Below, in pieces: positions 26,955-34,484 of a stretch of DNA of 64,000 bases. Where the stretch lies: the NCBI GenBank assembly GCA_035550375.1, contig DASZPH010000066.1, positions 124,001-188,000 on the forward strand, read 5' to 3'. The position numbers were made by a program, and so were the translations under genes. The DNA is from DASSFG01 sp035550375 (GTDB taxonomy: Bacteria; Planctomycetota; Planctomycetia; Pirellulales; JAICIG01). Below the pieces are notes generated by a model. The model did no database searches. It had not been told where the DNA came from and saw only the letters and a program-made list of their open reading frames with translations. Within the stretch, counting starts at the first letter, position 1. Each line of letters starts with the position of its first letter.

Positions 26955-27809
26955 CTACCCAAAACTCTCGATGAGCATGCCGACGGTCAGGTGCCAGCCG
27001 TCGGCCAGCACGAAGAGAAGCAGCTTGAGCGGCAGCGAAATCAAAACGGGCGGGAGCATCATCATGCCCATCGAGATCATCACGCTGGAGATGACCATGT
27101 CGAGAATCAAAAAGGGCAGATAGATCTGAAAGCCGATCAGAAACGAGGTCTTGAGCTCGCTCAGCATGAAGGCCGGCAGCAGGGCGGTCAGCGGAACCTC
27201 GTCGTAGCTCTGCGGCGTCGGCTCGTCGGGTGAATATTTGAGGAAGAGCCAGATGTCGTCGCTGTTGCCCGTGCGATCGATCTGGGCGCTCATGAAATCG
27301 CGCACGGGCCGCATGGTGGCGGTCCACGCCGCGTCGAGGTCGATCTTGCGCTCGGTGTAGGGCTTGATGCCCTCGTCATAGGCCTGCTTCCAGACCGGCG
27401 ACATGATGGCCAGCGTCAGGAAGAGGGCGATGGAGGTGATGACCTGGCTCGGGGGGAGTTGCTGGGTGCCCAGCGCCTGGCGCAGCAGGCTGAGCACGAT
27501 GATGATGCGGATGAAGCTGGTCGTCATCAACAGTACGGCCGGCGCCATGCTGAGCACGGTGAGTGTCAGCATGATTTGCAGCGAGGAGGTCAACCCCTCG
27601 GGGCTGGTCCAGACACTCGGGCCGCCAGAGAGCATGCTTGACAGTTCGACGCGTGCCGGAGAATTGGGGCGATCCTGGGACAGCGCGGTCGTCGTCGGAG
27701 CGGCTAACAACAGAAAGAACAGGCCGAGCGCGGTGAAAGCCCGCGGCCGGTAACGCAAGATTCGACGGGCACGCGAAACGGCCGGCGCGCCGCGAGGGTG
27801 GACGCTCAT
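26955..27809 (-). CDS. fliP: Flagellar biosynthesis protein FliP
   Basis: 284 residues from the ATG at 27809, with ggagg just upstream; the longer frame to 27998 runs inside fliO. A cleavable signal precedes the four hydrophobic segments of the family (LQIMLTLTVLSMAPAVLLMTTSFIRIIIVLSLLRQALG; LLPAFMLSELKTSFLIGFQIYLPFLILDMVISSVMISMGMMMLPP, broken up here only by memory of the family). FliP forms the core of the type III export gate at the base of the flagellum, with FliQ and FliR. The start overlaps the stop of fliO by 4 bases. fliQ and fliR do not follow. Confidence 0.96.
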   Translation of the reverse strand: MSVHPRGAPAVSRARRILRYRPRAFTALGLFFLLLAAPTTTALSQDRPNSPARVELSSMLSGGPSVWTSPEGLTSSLQIMLTLTVLSMAPAVLLMTTSFIRIIIVLSLLRQALGTQQLPPSQVITSIALFLTLAIMSPVWKQAYDEGIKPYTERKIDLDAAWTATMRPVRDFMSAQIDRTGNSDDIWLFLKYSPDEPTPQSYDEVPLTALLPAFMLSELKTSFLIGFQIYLPFLILDMVISSVMISMGMMMLPPVLISLPLKLLLFVLADGWHLTVGMLIESFG

Positions 27810-28441
27810 GTTTCCTCCGCGCTGGGCTTCTCTTTGGCAAACTGCTGGAAGATCTGACGGAAATTGGCCGTCGTGCTCTGCGGATGCGACTGCCGGCAGA
27901 GCCCGGCGATGCGATCCACCTCGGCCGGATCGGTGATCTCGGTGAGGGTCTCGGCGGAGCCGGGGGCTAGATGCACCAACAGCAGTTTGTTTCCGCAACG
28001 GACGAGATGGGCGAACTGGCGGGGGGCGAGCGGCGTGCGGCCGAGCACCTCGACCACCTCCGCGGGCAGACGGTTCGGCGAGGAGGGCATGGCACGGCGC
28101 AGGGCCCAGGCGCCCGTAAGGAAGACGCCCAGCACCACCGCCAGGGCCGCGAGACCGGTTAGAATTGAGGAGGTCGGCTTAAGCGGCCTTCCGGCTTTCT
28201 GTTCCGCGCCTTCCGCCGATCGGGCCGAGCCGCGCGGGGGAAGGGGAAGCGATTTGCCCTCCGTCGCCGGCAACTGGCGGGGGACGCCTGTTTCGGCGTC
28301 GGCTCCTTTTCGCCGGTCGCTTGGCTTGGCGTCGCTCGCGTAAGTCGCTTGCCGGACGACCGACGGCGAATCGGCCTCGGCCGACGTCGGCCACAACTGG
28401 CAGACTACGCCCAGGGCGGCAAGAAATCGGATCGAGGGCAT
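27806..28441 (-). CDS. fliO: Flagellar assembly protein FliO
   Basis: 211 residues from the ATG at 28441, with gcgagg upstream; a TTG at 28456 is also in frame. An N-terminal signal-like stretch is followed by a 90-residue low-complexity charged linker, one transmembrane helix (GLAALAVVLGVFLTGAWAL, about 105-123), and the FliO core: EVVEVLGRTPLAPRQFAHLVRCGNKLLLVHLAPG. FliO assists FliP assembly in the export apparatus. Position between fliN and fliP supports the call. The long periplasmic linker is unusual. Confidence 0.88.
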   Translation of the reverse strand: MPSIRFLAALGVVCQLWPTSAEADSPSVVRQATYASDAKPSDRRKGADAETGVPRQLPATEGKSLPLPPRGSARSAEGAEQKAGRPLKPTSSILTGLAALAVVLGVFLTGAWALRRAMPSSPNRLPAEVVEVLGRTPLAPRQFAHLVRCGNKLLLVHLAPGSAETLTEITDPAEVDRIAGLCRQSHPQSTTANFRQIFQQFAKEKPSAEET

Positions 28442-28462
28442 CCATGCCTCGCGCAAGAGACT

Positions 28463-29065
28463 TCAGACCGGCTGCTCGCCGGCAATCAACTCGGCCACAC
28501 GCACGCAAAAATTGTCGTTCAGCACGAGCACCTCTCCTTTGGCGATCAGCCGCCCGTTGACGAAAATGTCGACCGGATCGCCCGCCAGTTTGTCGAGGGG
28601 CACCACCGACCCTTTGCGCAACTTCAATACGTCTTCCAGGTACATCTGGGTGCGCCCAAACTCGATACGCAGATCGAGTTCGACGTCGCGGATCAATTCC
28701 AGCGTGGCTCGCTCGGTGCTCGGAGTCGCCCCGCCAAATTCGTCGAGCTGGAAGGCTTTGGCCGCGGCCTGCGGCTCGCGAGGCAGGTCGATCGAGGCAA
28801 TCGCCTCCTGGGCCTGCTGGAGTAGCAATTCGACGTCGTCGGAGGCAATCCCGTCGTCGCGAGCCGGCGTGGAGGGTTTCGTCGCCGGCTTCGCTGGCGC
28901 CGCAGGCGGGGCCGAGGCGCCGGCGAGAGCAGCCAGATCCTGTTCCGTCAGGGCTTGCGAGAGGGGATCGACCGGGGGAGTCGGAAGGGGAGACTGCGAC
29001 AGCTCGGCTTGGGCCTCCTTCAACAACCGTTCGATTTCGTCGTTACCGATCGGTTGGTCCGCCAT
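28463..29065 (-). CDS. fliN: Flagellar motor switch protein FliN, N-terminally extended with duplicated EIDALL-like motif
   Basis: 200 residues. The C-terminal about 85 are a normal SpoA/FliN domain: VELDLRIEFGRTQMYLEDVLKLRKGSVVPLD, then VDIFVNGRLIAKGEVLVLNDNFCVRV. The first 110 are extra. Two related short helices occur there, GNDEIERLLKEAQAEL (about 7-22) and ASDDVELLLQQAQEAI (about 74-89), recalling the LSQDEIDALL motif with which FliM and FliY bind CheY-P. No fliM gene lies between fliL and fliN, its usual place. FliN forms the C-ring and controls rotation. Confidence 0.94.
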   Translation of the reverse strand: MADQPIGNDEIERLLKEAQAELSQSPLPTPPVDPLSQALTEQDLAALAGASAPPAAPAKPATKPSTPARDDGIASDDVELLLQQAQEAIASIDLPREPQAAAKAFQLDEFGGATPSTERATLELIRDVELDLRIEFGRTQMYLEDVLKLRKGSVVPLDKLAGDPVDIFVNGRLIAKGEVLVLNDNFCVRVAELIAGEQPV

Positions 29066-29079
29066 CTGCTGTCCGCTGT

Positions 29080-29691
29080 CTACTGTTCGACGGCCACGAA
29101 GTCGCTAAACACAATCCCCTGCAGGACCGGTTTGCCCAAAGTGCGGTTGGTTTTCTCCAAAATCTGCCTTTTAATCAAGCCCAATCCCGGGTCGGTCAAA
29201 TCGGCCATTTCGGCGCTGCGGATCGTGGTGAGCACCTGGTCGCGAATGCGGTGCTTGTTGACTTCGTAGCTGGCCTCGAAGAAGTGGGCGTCTTCGGTGG
29301 CGATCGTGCCGTAAAGGTGGAAGTTGATCAAGAGCGTGATATTCGCCGCGGGTTGGAAGGCGGTGAGGCTGAACTCGCCCATGTCGGCTTCCTGTTCTTC
29401 GCCAACCGGCGCGGATTCGCCATGCTCGCCCGCTTTGCCATGTTCCTTTTCGTGCGATTCGCCGTGGGCGGCCTCATGCTTGGCGGGCTTGGCCGGCGCG
29501 GCCGCCTCGGGATGGGTCGATTTGTCGGTCGCCATGGTGACGTAAACGAATGCGAACAGGCATTCAGCCCCGATCACGGCCAGGATCAGCCCGAGGATGA
29601 CGGCCTTCCAGAACCAGCCCGATTTCTTGCTGGCGGGGGCGGCTTCGACGGCCGCTGCCGCTGCTGGCGGCGGGGCGGTGGTGGCGCTCAT
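29080..29691 (-). CDS. fliL: Flagellar basal body-associated protein FliL
   Basis: 203 residues from the ATG at 29691, with aaggag upstream. After an Ala/Pro-rich N-terminus a single transmembrane helix (about 28-48) is followed by a long His/Glu/Lys-rich linker (HEAAHGESHEKEHGK) and the FliL periplasmic domain (ITLLINFHLYGTIATED to KPVLQGIVFSDFVAVEQ). FliL supports stator function. The last 4 bases of motB overlap its start. The His-rich linker is longer than usual. Confidence 0.85.
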   Translation of the reverse strand: MSATTAPPPAAAAAVEAAPASKKSGWFWKAVILGLILAVIGAECLFAFVYVTMATDKSTHPEAAAPAKPAKHEAAHGESHEKEHGKAGEHGESAPVGEEQEADMGEFSLTAFQPAANITLLINFHLYGTIATEDAHFFEASYEVNKHRIRDQVLTTIRSAEMADLTDPGLGLIKRQILEKTNRTLGKPVLQGIVFSDFVAVEQ

Positions 29692-30413
29692 GGGAGTTTC
29701 TCCTTCTCGATGCGTTGATCGGTTTGTGCCTCGCGCCTTTCGCGGAATTCGTTGAGCATGTAGATCTCCACCCACGAATCGCTGACCAGCAGCAGGGGGC
29801 GGCTCACCGCTTGCGCTGAAATCGCCTGGGGCGCCACCCCCAGGCGAATGCGTTCGGCCGCGATGCCGTGGGCCACGAGGTAGGCCATAGTCTGCCGGCA
29901 GCGGCCGTAGGCCAGATCCCAGTGGTCGTGGTAGGGAGAGCCTTCGGGCAGAGGACGGTTGGTGGCGTGGCCGCGGATCTCGATCCGTTGCGGTTTGCCC
30001 GCCAGCGTTTCGACCGCCAGGTCGAGTTGCTGTTGGTTATCCTCAGACAGGTCGACGGCCCCTTGGGCGAAGTAGATCAAGCCGCCTTTGGCCAACGGCT
30101 GCCCGGCGGGCACGCGGGGGACATGCGGCGCCGGCGTATGCGGGCTCGGCTCGTGCGGCTGGTGTTCCCGGGCGCGCGTGGTAGCGAGCTCGGCAAATTT
30201 CGAGTTCTGCGGCACATAGCGACCGAACACGCCTTTGAACGGCCCCAGGTTTCGCCGTAGCGACCGCAGCACGGCCTCTTCTTTCGCCGTGTCCTTGTTG
30301 CCGGCCATCGAATACATCACCACAAAAAAGGCCATCAGAATGGTGATCATGTCGGCGTACGACATGATCCATTCCGGCAGCCCCTCCTCACATTCCGGAC
30401 AAGTAGACGACAT
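29688..30413 (-). CDS. motB: Flagellar motor stator protein MotB
   Basis: 241 residues. The single N-terminal helix EWIMSYADMITILMAFFVVMYSM includes Asp21, equivalent to the proton-carrying Asp32 of E. coli MotB. A linker leads to a C-terminal OmpA-like peptidoglycan-binding domain (LIYFAQGAVDLSEDNQQQLD; IEIRGHATNRPL). The extreme N-terminus has a CPEC pair. MotA and MotB form the stator that couples ion flow to rotation. The gene lies 9 bases after motA and overlaps fliL by 4 bases. Confidence 0.95.
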   Translation of the reverse strand: MSSTCPECEEGLPEWIMSYADMITILMAFFVVMYSMAGNKDTAKEEAVLRSLRRNLGPFKGVFGRYVPQNSKFAELATTRAREHQPHEPSPHTPAPHVPRVPAGQPLAKGGLIYFAQGAVDLSEDNQQQLDLAVETLAGKPQRIEIRGHATNRPLPEGSPYHDHWDLAYGRCRQTMAYLVAHGIAAERIRLGVAPQAISAQAVSRPLLLVSDSWVEIYMLNEFRERREAQTDQRIEKEKLP

Positions 30414-30422
30414 GGCCGTCGG

Positions 30423-31211
30423 CTAAGCCGCCTCCTTCAAGCCGGACGACGCGGGCAGGTAGGCGCTTAGCTTTTGCTCGACCACCCGCGGGCTATCACC
30501 CGCCTGGATGGCCATCACTCCCTGAAGCACGATTTCCTTCGATAGTTGTTCCTGGTGGCTCAAGTAGGCCAGCTTCTCGGCGCAGGGCATACAGATCATG
30601 TTCGCCATGGCCGCGCCGTACAGCGTGCCCACGAGAGCCATGGCCATCGAGGGCCCGATCGAGTCGGGGTCGTCCAGGTTGCCCAGCATCAAGATCAGCC
30701 CGAGCAGGGTGGCGATCATGCCGAACGCCGGTCCGCAGCGCCCCATCATGTCGAACATTCGCTTGCCGACGTGGTGCCGCGCTTCTTCGGCTTTCATCTC
30801 GGTGCGCATGATCTGCTCGATAATCTCCGGCCGGGTGCCGTCGACGGCCATTTGCACCCCGATCGCCAGCGAGTGGTTGGCGAGTTCGGGAACATGGCGT
30901 TCCAGCGCCAGCAGGCCGTCTCTTCGCGCCAGCTCGGAAAGAGTGATGATCTGGCGCACCAGTCCGCTCAGGTCTTCGCTTTGGTTGCGGAGGAGCTTCA
31001 AAATCATCTTGGGCAGGGTGAGGAATTTTTGCAGCGGCACCGAGGTCATCACGACGCACAGGCCGCCCCCTAACACCATGATGGCGGCCGGCGGGTCGAT
31101 GAACTGGCCGAACGAGAGGCCGTGCCCGCTGCCGTGGCTGCCGGCCAACAGCAGCGCCACGATCATGAGCGTGAAGCCGCCGCCGATGCCGACAATGGTC
31201 GCGAAGTCCAT
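30423..31211 (-). CDS. motA: Flagellar motor stator protein MotA
   Basis: 262 residues; four hydrophobic helices. Recognisable segments are MDFATIVGIGGGFTLMIVAL at the N-terminus, GQFIDPPAAIMVLGGGLCVVM, the cytoplasmic loop (SELARRDGLLALE), and the C-terminal pair GMIATLLGLILML and ALVGTLYGAAMANMI. Helix Pro residues of the family are visible. The upstream flbD overlaps its first 49 bases. MotA is the ion-channel half of the stator. Confidence 0.95.
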   Translation of the reverse strand: MDFATIVGIGGGFTLMIVALLLAGSHGSGHGLSFGQFIDPPAAIMVLGGGLCVVMTSVPLQKFLTLPKMILKLLRNQSEDLSGLVRQIITLSELARRDGLLALERHVPELANHSLAIGVQMAVDGTRPEIIEQIMRTEMKAEEARHHVGKRMFDMMGRCGPAFGMIATLLGLILMLGNLDDPDSIGPSMAMALVGTLYGAAMANMICMPCAEKLAYLSHQEQLSKEIVLQGVMAIQAGDSPRVVEQKLSAYLPASSGLKEAA

Positions 31212-31417
31212 GTTTGACGTTCTTCCGTGTTGGGGAACAGATTTTTCGAGCGTTGATAATCGATGGCCCGCCGGAGCACTTCATCCATCGTTTCGCGCAC
31301 CACGAGCCGTTCGCCGTCGGTGAGCGTGACGATCGTATCGGGTCGCGTCTCGACGTACTTGATCAACTCGGCGTTGAGCAAAAACGTGTCGCCGCCGAGC
31401 TGGGTCAGTTTGATCAT
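31163..31417 (-). CDS. flbD: FlbD-type small flagellar protein
   Basis: 84 residues from the ATG at 31417 (MIKLTQLGGDTFLLNAELIKYVE). The family signature TRPDTIVTLTDGERLVVRETMDEV follows. FlbD proteins occur at the head of flagellar operons in many bacteria and are thought to influence motor gene expression or function. Its last 16 codons overlap the start of motA. It is the first gene of the seven-gene minus-strand operon. Confidence 0.85.
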   Translation of the reverse strand: MIKLTQLGGDTFLLNAELIKYVETRPDTIVTLTDGERLVVRETMDEVLRRAIDYQRSKNLFPNTEERQTWTSRPLSASAAASRS

Positions 31418-31788
31418 GGCAAAAAAGGGCGGCGGCAATGGGCGGACCTTGTCCGGTGCCGGCGCACGCGCAGCCGGGCCAGGCGGACAAAAATCCCTGC
31501 GAAAACATAGAATACGACTACCGAGAGGGGGCGGGTGGCGCGGCGTTTCTCAACTGGCGGGGCGTATCGATTGTCGCGGCGGTAGGAGATGCGCAATACG
31601 GCCGGATGGCGGCACAGCGATCTAACCCGGAACTAACCCGCATTGCGCGCCACGCCCCCAGCAGCGCGCCAGAACGCCTTGCACCAAGCGCGAAGCGTCA
31701 GCGAGGGTGGGTCGATCCCTCGCTGACGCTTCGCGATTGACGGGCACGGGTGCGCAACGCGGGGCTAAAACGGCCTCATCGCCGAGAA
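31418..31788. other. Intergenic region upstream of the flagellar operon
   Basis: About 370 bases containing a perfect hairpin (31689-31735). The flagellar promoter should lie just above 31417, but I could not fix a sigma-28 or sigma-54 box with confidence. No gene is credible. Confidence 0.55.
31689..31735. repeat. Perfect 19-bp hairpin of the aagcgtc-gcgaggg repeat family
   Basis: cgcgaagcgtcagcgaggg (31689-31707) and ccctcgctgacgcttcgcg (31717-31735) pair perfectly around a 9-base loop. A degenerate relative is at 12107-12154. Lacks a T-run, so a terminator role is unproven. Confidence 0.75.
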
Positions 31789-32367
31789 CTACTCGGCAGG
31801 CAGGAGACAACCGGCAACCAGACAAGAACCGGCCAAGGCGAGGACCATCGCCAGAGTCCTTCGGTCTGCAATTTGGATCGCGAGATCGAAACCCAACCGC
31901 CGACCGAGGCGATGCCGAACGACCAGTCCCGCGGAGGCCGCAACCAGGCCAAAGAGTTGCAGTTGCCACGCGTGTGCTCCCTGCCGCAGCAGTTCGTGGG
32001 CATCGTCGGCGCCGTTGGGGTCGCCAAAGAGTCCACCGATGCCAAGGTACGCGCCGTTGGCGATCAGGCACGTTCCCGCAAAGAACCGGCCGCACCAGCG
32101 ACTCAAGGCGCCGCGGCGCGTGAAGACTATCGCGGACGTCCCTAGGATCGATCCCCAGCAGGCCCCGCCCCAGGCGACAAATTGGGGATGAGGATTGAGC
32201 GAGACGCGCGTGTGCCCGAGTCCGCGCGGCGGCAGTTCGACGCCCACGACACGCCCGCCGCTTAGCCAGACGTGTAGCACGTGGCCGAACTCATGCGTTG
32301 CCGTCATGGCAAGCCATGATGCGGCAAGGGTCGCGGTGAAGAACAGGCAGGCGAACGGGCGAACCAT
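31789..32367 (-). CDS. Membrane protein with M50-like HEFGH motif
   Basis: 192 residues, mostly hydrophobic, with about four to five transmembrane segments. An HExxH-type zinc motif (HEFGHVLH) sits near residue 25 in the first helix region, as in site-2-protease / M50 enzymes. A second conserved motif with an Asp (DPNGADDAHELL, about 117-128) is loop-like and not a normal LDG box, so proteolytic activity is not assured. It might be an M50-derived membrane protein without protease function. It diverges from the gene at 32457. Confidence 0.6.
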   Translation of the reverse strand: MVRPFACLFFTATLAASWLAMTATHEFGHVLHVWLSGGRVVGVELPPRGLGHTRVSLNPHPQFVAWGGACWGSILGTSAIVFTRRGALSRWCGRFFAGTCLIANGAYLGIGGLFGDPNGADDAHELLRQGAHAWQLQLFGLVAASAGLVVRHRLGRRLGFDLAIQIADRRTLAMVLALAGSCLVAGCLLPAE

Positions 32368-32456
32368 CAGTGTGACAAGCCGAGTTCGTTTCTATTGCTT
32401 CCGCCAGTCATTACAATCCGTTCCTGGGCTGACGGCAATTCGATGGATAGGTGACT

Positions 32457-33437
32457 ATGCTTCGTCACCCATGCGGTGGTCTGTCCTTCCTTGGTCTCTC
32501 CGCGGTGCTGATCGCGCTGAGTGGGGTAACGGCGCGCGCCGACGGCGAAAAACTTCCGAGCCCGGGCATCAACGCGCCGCTCAACGGCTGGCGGCCGATG
32601 AGCGCCGAGAGCGAATGGAACCGGCCGATCGACGACGAACCCGTCGACCCCAACAGCCGGCAGTTGCTGGCCGCCATCCGCCACGCCTCGGGGCAGTTCG
32701 CGGGCCACGCCTGGCTGCACCCGGACTTCGGACGCGACGGCGGCATTCCCTATGTCGTCGTCGATCGGCCGCCCGCCACGCGTGTCTCGTTTGAGTACGC
32801 CGACGAATCGGACAAGGGAGAATACGCCGTTCCGCTCGACGCGCCCGTGGAGCCGGGAAGCGACCGGCACGTGCTGGTCGTCGACCGTGGGCGGAACAAA
32901 TTGTTCGAGCTGTTCGCGGCACGCCTCGAGGGACAAGGCTGGCGGGCCGGGTCGGGCGCCATCTTCGATCTGGCGGGGGACGACCGACAGAGGCCCGACG
33001 GCTGGACGAGCGCCGACGCCGCCGGCTTGCCCATCTTTCCCGGCCTGGCAAAGTACGACGAGGTCGCGTCCGGCGAAATCAAGCACGCCCTGCGCTTTAC
33101 CGCCCCCAAGACGCGCAAGGCGTACGTCTTTCCGGCCAGCCACTACGCCAGCCCGCATACCGACGCGGGGTTGCCGCCGATGGGAATGCGCATCCGGCTG
33201 AAGAAATCGTTCGACACCCGGCCGTTTGCGCCGGCCGCCCGCACGATCCTCAAGTGTTTGCAGACCTACGGCGGCATTCTGGCGGACAACGGCGGCCCCT
33301 TCTTCGTCAGCGGCGCCCCGCACCCCGAGTGGGACACGGAGGATCTCGCCCAGATCAAACGCATCCGCGACGAAGTGTTGCTCGATTCGCTGGAGGTCGT
33401 GCGGATCGACCCGAAACGGTTGACCGTCGGCCGGTAG
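32457..33437 (+). CDS. Secreted protein, unknown function
   Basis: 326 residues from the ATG at 32457 with a signal peptide (FLGLSAVLIALSGVTARA). A GTG at 32451 is an alternative. The mature part begins with NAPLNGWRPMSAESEWNRPID and has repeated aromatic-rich strands, such as HVLVVDRGRNKLFELFAAR and FPASHYASPHTDAGLPPMGMR. The conserved look and the Tyr/His/Trp-rich segments suggest a glycan-acting or lectin-like beta protein, but I do not recognise the family. No catalytic motif is named. Confidence 0.7.
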   Translation: MLRHPCGGLSFLGLSAVLIALSGVTARADGEKLPSPGINAPLNGWRPMSAESEWNRPIDDEPVDPNSRQLLAAIRHASGQFAGHAWLHPDFGRDGGIPYVVVDRPPATRVSFEYADESDKGEYAVPLDAPVEPGSDRHVLVVDRGRNKLFELFAARLEGQGWRAGSGAIFDLAGDDRQRPDGWTSADAAGLPIFPGLAKYDEVASGEIKHALRFTAPKTRKAYVFPASHYASPHTDAGLPPMGMRIRLKKSFDTRPFAPAARTILKCLQTYGGILADNGGPFFVSGAPHPEWDTEDLAQIKRIRDEVLLDSLEVVRIDPKRLTVGR

Positions 33438-33553
33438 CGCCGGCGGCCCGCTGGGGACCTCTATCCCTGCTGTGCGGGCCAAGTATGATAGAGGGCACGC
33501 CACGAGTCGCCAGCTCGGGGCGCACGGTTCAGGTAGAGCAGTTCAGGTTACAC

Positions 33554-33787
33554 GTGAAAACAAAATTCATCGAAATGTCGGGCAAGACGTTGCTGCGGAT
33601 CATCCAGGAAGAGGAAGCGCAACTGGAGGCCCTGCACCGCATGGGCGTCGGCGACGACAGCATCGTGCGGGTGAATCTGCAGGGCGACATCGAGCTGCGC
33701 CGCGTCGATCGCTGGGACGTCATCGGCGGCATGCTGGGCGACTTCGCCCTTCGCGTGCGCCGCGAAACGGGGCTCGACTGGGCCTGA
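33554..33787 (+). CDS. Small conserved-looking protein
   Basis: 77 residues from a GTG at 33554; the open frame begins at 33254 but the upstream part overlaps the end of the preceding gene in another frame. It reads KFIEMSGKTLLRIIQEEEAQ, then DDSIVRVNLQGDIELRRVDRWDVIGGMLGDFALRVRRETGLDWA. The second part looks like a beta-hairpin plus helix. ATGs at 33485 and 33575 are other possible starts. Function unknown. Confidence 0.5.
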   Translation: MKTKFIEMSGKTLLRIIQEEEAQLEALHRMGVGDDSIVRVNLQGDIELRRVDRWDVIGGMLGDFALRVRRETGLDWA

Positions 33788-33851
33788 CTGATCCGTCCCG
33801 GCGCGTGCGTCCGACGTTACGGGAGCCTGAGGCGATTGGCGTTTCCCTCGC

Positions 33852-34403
33852 ATGTCGGCTGATCTCTGGGCTGTCGTCGAGTTTGTCGGCTTTGTCGGCG
33901 CCGCGTCGCTGTTCGCCTGCGGTGTCTGGAAGCTCGATATGCGGCTGCTGGCGGCCGGCGCGCTGCTGGCCGGCCTGGTCTGGTTTGGCCTCGGCTGCAC
34001 GAATACCGACGAGTGGACCAGCCATGAGGTCGTCACCCTCCGTCTGCGGCCGGTGGACGCCACGAGCGGCGAAATGGTGGCCGACGCCGTGATCAAGTCC
34101 GTCGATCGGTCGCAGCCCGGCACCTGGGCAAGTTTCCGGCTGCCTGCCGGGCGGGACGCACCGCCGGACGGATCTGCCGCCTTCCTGGCGGTGTCGCTCG
34201 TCGTCGAGCTGCGGGTGCAAGGCTCGCTGGTCGAGCAATACCACGAACCGGCCATCTGCACCGAGGTGACGGACGAGGTCCTTCAGATCACGGCACCCGG
34301 CTATCGACCGTGGCGCGGCACCCTTTTGCAGTTGTTACCCAAGGGCTGGCCGATAGCATCTCTGGACAATTCGCCGATCGTCATCGAATTGAAACCGAGT
34401 TGA
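33852..34403 (+). CDS. Membrane protein with a carboxypeptidase-regulatory-like C-terminal part
   Basis: 183 residues. Two N-terminal transmembrane helices (VVEFVGFVGAASLFACGVW, about 8-26; LLAAGALLAGLVWFGLGC, about 32-49) precede an extracytoplasmic domain: VTLRLRPVDATSGEMVADAVI and ending VLQITAPGYRPWRGTLLQLL with a beta pattern. That pattern (VDA.SGE..A.A.V and APGY...) resembles the CarboxypepD_reg / transthyretin-like fold. The family and function are not identified. Confidence 0.6.
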   Translation: MSADLWAVVEFVGFVGAASLFACGVWKLDMRLLAAGALLAGLVWFGLGCTNTDEWTSHEVVTLRLRPVDATSGEMVADAVIKSVDRSQPGTWASFRLPAGRDAPPDGSAAFLAVSLVVELRVQGSLVEQYHEPAICTEVTDEVLQITAPGYRPWRGTLLQLLPKGWPIASLDNSPIVIELKPS

Positions 34404-34484
34404 AGCGCCCTGTTGCGAATTTACTGCCCGGCGTGCAGCTTTCCGCTAAACTGAGGGCAAAGCTGTTTTTTGGGGAGCGTCCGC

